Assembly: GCF_030272615.1 (NCBI RefSeq)
Contig: NC_081408.1
Span: 763,026,673 to 763,090,672, forward strand
DNA from: Cryptomeria japonica
Lineage: Eukaryota > Streptophyta > Pinopsida > Cupressales > Cupressaceae
Direction: 5' to 3'
DNA length: 64,000 nt
The notes below the pieces were generated by a model. It did not search any database. It saw nothing but the letters and a program-made list of their open reading frames with translations, and had not been told where the DNA came from. Shown in pieces: positions 58,430 through 64,000 of this stretch. The translations under genes and the position numbers were made by a program. How positions within the stretch are numbered: the stretch's first letter is position 1; the number at the start of each line of letters is the position of its first letter.

Positions 58430-58927
58430 ATGGCACAAAACAGAGACAAGGAGGAGACCGGGTGCCAGGTGCCGGAGGGCTTGAAGCCCTGCGTTAATAA
58501 CTGTGGTTTCTTTGGCAGCCCGGCCACCATGAACCTCTGCTCTAAGTGCTACAACGAATATGTGCAGCTAAATGTTAATACAACGCCCAAGTCGCCGTTT
58601 TCTGGGGTTTCGATCCTCAGAACTGAGGTTGACGTTGTAGGGTCTCGATCCGATGATATGGTGGTTGATATTTCTGGCCCTTCTTCAAGCGTTGCTTTGG
58701 TGGCGGCGCTTCATTCTGAGGCGACACAGACGAAAAAGAACAGATGTTTTTCGTGCGGGAAGAGGGTTGGACTGACGGGGTTCAAGTGCCGTTGCGGCGA
58801 TTTGTTCTGCGGGATTCACAGGTACTCTGAAAAGCATAACTGTACCTTCGATTACAAGGCCGCCGGCCGCGAGGCCATTGCTAAGGCAAACCCCATCGTT
58901 AAGGCCGACAAAGTTCAAAGGTTTTGA
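58430..58927 (+). CDS. A20/AN1 zinc finger stress-associated protein (SAP)
   Basis: Complete, uninterrupted 165-residue protein, the usual size for plant SAPs, which are commonly intronless. The start is the ATG at 58430 (context CCAAGATGG); upstream codons in frame contain no other ATG. The A20 finger uses Cys 21, 25, 37 and 40 in a CxxxC-x11-CxxC layout including GFFGSPATMNLCSKCY. A variable linker follows, and the AN1 finger has Cys 106, 109, 120, 122 and 127, His 130, His 136 and Cys 138 (CFSCGKRVGLTGFKCRCGD...). It ends near the common KANPIVKADKxxRF motif. Members are cytosolic/nuclear, bind ubiquitin chains and in several cases have E3 ligase or redox activity, and influence abiotic stress tolerance. 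The specific target is unknown. It is the only evidently intact gene in the window, with GC content well above the flanks. Confidence 0.96.
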   Translation: MAQNRDKEETGCQVPEGLKPCVNNCGFFGSPATMNLCSKCYNEYVQLNVNTTPKSPFSGVSILRTEVDVVGSRSDDMVVDISGPSSSVALVAALHSEATQTKKNRCFSCGKRVGLTGFKCRCGDLFCGIHRYSEKHNCTFDYKAAGREAIAKANPIVKADKVQRF

Positions 58928-60159
58928 AAAATTGCCTTTGCTTTGTATTTGTCATTGAAACCCCATAAAACTCTCTTCGGGAATATATTAAGGGTTGTTG
59001 TTCGTCGAAGGGGTTTGCAGTGAAGCAGTAATAATTTTTTTTTTACAGATGGTATGGGGTATCTGCAAAACCTTATGTGTATTCTCTGTTTGGGATGGGG
59101 TGGGATGGAATAGTGTGGCCTTTTATCTAGGGTTTGGACGAAATGCTTATGCAGATGTAGTTTCTTGGCTCATATGAAAGATATGCTTTATGTAACGGGA
59201 GCCAATTTATGCTGGTTATGCCTATGCTTATAGTGAACAAATTTTCACTTGCTTTTCATTGGTTGGGTTTTGATGTGTTTGTGGAAACACTTTGGAACAA
59301 ATCTATAGTCAATTGATTGCTTATTTCAGTATGTGTGAAGGATTGAATTTACTGGTCAACCCTTCAAAATGGCGTTGCTTATGAATGTTTTGTGGTATTG
59401 ACAGAATCTTTGGTTTTTATCTGATAAAGTTTATTTGTCATCAGCCAAACAAGTAAATTCAGATTCTTATTTTAAAGCAGGGTAATTGAGATTGCAAATT
59501 TCTGTTGTTGTTGTTGAGATTTTTTATTTACATCATAATTGAATGCAATCGGATCACTGTTTATTTATTGTTTCGATGATCAATTGTTTGGTCAGATTCT
59601 AATTATATTGGTGGTGATGAATTAATATGACAAGATTTCGTCAGACCTGGGTTTTGAAATTTATATTGAATTGTAAAAATTTTTGTTGATGAGTTTATCT
59701 GACAAGATTTCATTCCAACTTGGTTTTGGAATCTATATGGAATTGTGAAAATGTATTGTTGCTTAGATTAGCACTAATTTCTTATAATATTCTGTTAATA
59801 AATTGTGTGGGCAAGATGTAATCAGAGCTGGGTTTTGAAATCTATATTTACACCTTAATTTGCCTGTTACGGATGAGCTTGGGTGCTATTTGGCTGTCCA
59901 GACTAAATCTTCTGTGCTGTAGGGAACAATAGATTGATATTATTTTCTGGACTGATGAAGAAGAATCTGAAATATGGGATTGATGGTGTTTGCTTTCAAG
60001 CTATATGATGGTGTGACATTTTCTTTAAAAGTTAAAAAATCAGAAACTGGATTTCCCCTTTAACTTTTTGCCGTTCAAGATGTCATGCTTTTTATGTTGA
60101 TGTATATATTTGTTCTATTAATCAGAGCTGTTGACTTATGATTGGATGTAGATTCTGGT

Positions 60160-60600
60160 CATTAATAGATTTTCTTGCTGGGGGCCAATATAGGTAGTTA
60201 TGAACAGAGTGTAACGCAACAAAAACTAGAATCCAAAGAGAAACAGATAATTTTTGAACATGAATTATGATTATAGATTTATTTTCTGGGGGCCAATTCA
60301 GGCGTGTTATTAACAAATAGTAAATCGCACAAAGGACTCAAATCATAAGAGTGACAAATTTTGGCTCTGAATTATTGCTTCTGATCCTCACTGAAAAATG
60401 AATTATGGCTGTAGGATTATGTTTTCGGGGCCAATATCTGCTGTTTTACAAAGAGGAAAGCTCACAAAATTAAAATCTAAAGAGAGTATTAGGCTCTGGT
60501 TATTTACCACGTGAAAATTCCTCAAATACTAAAATCTGAGTGAAGCTTGTTATTAACAGTGTAAATCCCACGAAAACTAAAATTTAGAGTAATATATTTA
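60160..60600. repeat. Degenerate tandem repeat, four copies
   Basis: Copies begin at about 60165, 60283 and 60418 with TTTTC(TG)GGGGCCAAT; a fourth at about 60548 lacks this start. Each continues with a TTA...AACA...G(T)GTAA..C.CA segment and an AAAACTAAAAT(C/T)-like end. Spacing is 118-135 bp. Function unknown. Confidence 0.55.
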
Positions 60601-61204
60601 ATATATAATTTGGGTTTGGAGATATTGGGTGTGTTTAGGAGCAATCATGAACTCTGGATCCACTGCGTATTATTGTATTAATGATTCCTTGGATTTTACA
60701 TGATGATCCTTCTTTTGTATAGGTGAGTTAAACTCTGTTCGGGAAGTCAAATTATTTTGGCTTTGGCTATGGGTTTTATTCTGTGCGTGGTTATTCTTCA
60801 GATAGTGTTAAAACTCTTGGATTTAAGCATTGAAGAATTCCCAAATTAACAAAGAATTTAAGATGATGAATTCGAACAATGGAATTGCGCTAATGAACTA
60901 TCGTATCAAAACGATTTCCAAAGATTTAATTTGGAAGCCATTAAAATAGTCATTGATGAAATGGACAAAGTGGACTCCCGAAGGTTCAGAAGAACACAAC
61001 TTTGGTGTTTGATTTTAATGCTCATGTTAAAAAAGCAGTGTCCTGGAACCTGTGAATCCTACGCAACCATAGTCACCTACCAATTGTAACTGTTTAACTT
61101 ACAGCTGGCTGACAAAGGGTTTGATCACCGCTTATTTTACCAGTTTCAAGTTCTGTTTCCATAATTATATGACTCAAAAGAAAGAAATTAATCATTGTGG
61201 ATCA

Positions 61205-61335
61205 TAAAATGCAAGATGAAAAATGAAGGATTTTTTTTCTTTCATTAATAATAGTTTTAATTAATCATAAAAGCAACATGAGAAATGAAGGATTTTTTCT
61301 CTTTCATCAATAATAGTTTTAATTAATCATACAGA
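61205..61335. repeat. Tandem duplication of about 68 bp
   Basis: CATAAAAGCAACATGAGAAA and the preceding CATAAAATGCAAGATGAAAA start two near-identical units, each containing ATGAAGGATTTTTTCTTTCA-like and TAATAGTTTTAATTAATCAT. Confidence 0.75.
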
Positions 61336-64000
61336 AACATTCTTTGTATCCATTGTGTCTATTTGTTGTATATTTTTGAATTTGATTATGTAAATTTTTT
61401 TATTAATATTGTAGATCTATTTCATTTCCAAAATGAAATAGCAAGATGAGAAATGAATAGTTTTGAAGTGTTAATTGGTCATGAATTAGTGAAAACACCC
61501 TCACAACCTTTAGTCCTGTCTAAATCATTTTCCATGGGACTTATGGCCAGTTTGCTACACTTGTCGAGAGAATTTGTAGGGTTCTGATTTTAGATGCTTC
61601 TGAACTTCTTTATCAGCTTTTGTTTTAAGTGCTTCTTGGATGATAGCAGGGCATGTTGCAATGCTTGCTGTTCCTGTCGAAAGCATCAAAATTTTGGATG
61701 GTAGATGCTCTGTAATGTGTGTGGGGACGAATTTTGGATGGTAGATGCTCTGTAATCCATTAGATCAAATTATTACTCTACTCTATTTAAAGTCACTAGA
61801 TCTTAACCTATTCACCTTGTTAACCTTTTATTTCAACAAGATTTTCCTACTTTAGCTTGTTTGCTTTAGTATAGAGTTTTGACCCTAGCGTGGAAGTTAG
61901 AATTCATTGGTGTATCCCAAATATAAGCACGACTTGTTTGTTCTCTTACTGCTATTTAGTTTTATTGAGCTTTCATTCTTAGTTGTGTTTAATCTGTATT
62001 TGGATACAAGAGTATGACAAAATCACAGCTAACCTATAGCCTAAAAATATAGTAAAGCAAATCTATCTAAGGGAAGGGTATCGGTAGGCGTTATAGTTAA
62101 CTCTGTTCATCTATAGGTTTTTGGGTTGTCTCTGTATGCAACTTAACTGCTTATAGTTATTGTTTTGGCTTCAGGGTACTAATGATGCATGTTGTGGGAT
62201 CTGTTATGCATATTAGAGACAAAAAATACACATTTCAAAGTGTCGACCTATATCTGCTTAAAGATGCCCGACTAACCAGTTCCAATAACAGTGTACAAAT
62301 AGATCAATTTACGAAAATGTACAAAAAATGAATGACTGATAAAACATGAAAGATAACTGATGCTCTTCCTCTAATACTGCAGCAAGTTAATAGTTTATTT
62401 AAGGTTGGAGAGATGGCATGTGCAATGAAAATGACAGAAGAGCTGCCTTTCTGCTTTCCCTTCATTCTACCTTGCCCCCTAATAAACGTGGGACCTTAAA
62501 GATCAGTAAATTATTTTGCCTAAATCTGGTTAACAGGGAGGTCTTTATTAGGATGTAAATGTCGAGTGATCGCAGACGATTTAGGGTGGGGTAGTCCATG
62601 TGATGTGCTCTTATCTTGTTCAACTGAACTTATGGATGATCTGTCCTGTGTAACAAGCATTGCATATTTCTCGTGATCGGTCCCGCAACATGTATGTATA
62701 GAGAATCATTCTATAATTAAACGTAGTAAAGCCTACCCCATCCAACCTGGCGGAACAAAAGTAGCTCTGTTCAGGTCCTCACACGTCATAATCTATCTCA
62801 TGTTTCAAGTTCATGTGGAGGACCTGAAGAGAATGAATCCTAGTAGGTTTGAGCCAAAAGCTTAATTAAAAAATGCCCATACATACTTTTAAGGAAAACA
62901 AAGCACCGTTAATCTAGAGAAATCAATGAATTTTTAATGAGGAATTGATAATCGGATTTTTTTTCCAGTTAATGCAGGAAACCAAATAGAAATACCTATA
63001 TTTAGTTTTATGATTAAAGATACACACAATCTTACGTAGCATTGAATTTGATGTCTTGGGATTTGGAACCAAGTATTTTATATATGTGTCAAAGTTGAGT
63101 TTGTAGACTAGGTCAAATCAATGATCATGGATAAGTCTTTCACTTGCGAACTTGATTTGGCAAATGATGCAATTTTGCTCTTTTCTTCTTTTTTTTGGGA
63201 TATTTGAAAACATGGATATTTAGAAATACCTTGGTAGGACCATCAATATGCCACGAAGATACATGTTCTCCTAGGTCAACTTGCAGAAATGTGTATAAAT
63301 GAGAGAAACTGATCTTTAGTTACAGATATGCTATTAAGAGTGATTTGCCGATCTAGTTTCTTTTTGTTGAACAGGTAAGTGTGAAATATAAGTGGTATAT
63401 GACTATAGCTCTCAAATATTTGGATGATTAAAATGAATAAATTTCACAAGTTTGTGTTTAGTTGGAACTTGGAGGGAAAAGTTTCTCTGGGAGAAACCAA
63501 ATTTTGAAATTGAAAAGATCAAGTTTGCCACCATAAGATCATCCTCGTGACTACATAGCTCATCCCAAGCATAGAATTGGGCTAAATAAATGTGACAATC
63601 AAGTAAATGGAGGTGAGTGTAATAAGAATGCGAATAGGGTGATTGGGGTAGGACATAAATATATGTGGATGTGTGTAATGGGGCAATGAGCTCGACTTTG
63701 CACAAACTTACATTAGTTCATATGTTACTTTTCACAAAATTACATTATTTGTTAATATGTTTATGTATTAGAACACTTTCATCAAAACAGGTTCAAAACC
63801 AAATCGAAATGATGTGGGCATGCAAATTTCAATATTACATTTTGTCTTCACTTTGAAAGGTAATGAATCCTAACAATGATCATGCATAAGTATGTAGTAT
63901 CCACATTTATCCACGGAAAGTAAAATTAAAACATCAAATAATATCACTAGGGTCCATATAAAGTAGTAGACCCTACAAGGTGTTATCATGTAAACTTGTC

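Larger units (their letters stand above)
58928..64000. other. 3' flank of the SAP gene, non-coding with small repeats
   Basis: The first part is the presumed 3' untranslated region; no convincing polyadenylation signal was singled out. Degenerate repeats: CTGGGTTTTGAAAT.TATAT-like copies at about 59646, 59710 and 59830; an 110-140-bp family with TTTTCTGGGGGCCAAT at about 60160-60600; a 68-bp tandem pair at 61205-61335; and ATTTTGGATGGTAGATGCTC twice (61690, 61730). The end (63690-63790) shares a short TTATTTGTTAATATGTTTAT segment with 30160-30185. No further gene is recognised. Confidence 0.5.

Noticed and set aside
58995-59177. Second small gene downstream of SAP
   Set aside because: Short frame without motif or ATG support in the presumed 3' untranslated region.

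Overview
The window looks like intergenic DNA of a large, repeat-rich seed-plant genome, most likely a gymnosperm (conifer). It is AT-rich and dominated by nested and decayed LTR retrotransposons, and only one gene is convincingly intact: an uninterrupted stress-associated protein (A20/AN1 zinc finger) reading frame at 58430-58927. The organism assignment is inference from the style of the repeats; the sequence contains no diagnostic marker.

Layout. 1-7350: AT-rich decayed sequence with an inverted-repeat (foldback) element whose loop carries a 5S rRNA-like piece (511-873). 7356-15250: a complete Ty3/Gypsy-type element with 1.25-kb LTRs and target duplication GTTCT, coding only for Gag and a protease-like domain. 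15251-20650: minisatellite, a Copia Gag remnant and a Copia-like LTR fragment. 20651-24604: a 3'-truncated antisense chromovirus-type element. 24706-26426: a 5'-truncated LINE with a 16-bp target duplication and an extra reading frame 3' of its RNase H. 26625-28200: a duplicated AT-rich repeat, one copy carrying a tRNA-type SINE.

31042-49006: an old chromovirus (781-bp LTRs, target duplication AAAAA) split inside integrase by a younger 11.8-kb element, 35370-47129 (842/843-bp LTRs, target duplication GATAT). The younger element encodes Gag, protease and an integrase tail but no reverse transcriptase. It carries on its antisense strand a broken plant-mobile-domain (PMD) gene, with a candidate intron that contains six tandem hairpin units showing paired base changes.

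49007-57430: an antisense Copia 3' fragment, a solo-LTR candidate, a roughly 495-bp tandem repeat family, and inside that family a 3.5-kb TG...CA-bounded GC-rich insertion with no coding capacity and several hairpin arrays. 57840-58930: GC-richer promoter and gene of the A20/AN1 protein. 58931-64000: non-coding, with short degenerate tandem repeats.

The genes do not form a pathway. The two Gag/protease-only elements would have needed reverse transcriptase and integrase from relatives. The most unusual feature is the antisense PMD gene plus hairpin array inside a pol-less LTR element. All statements come from reading the sequence; no alignment or search was run.
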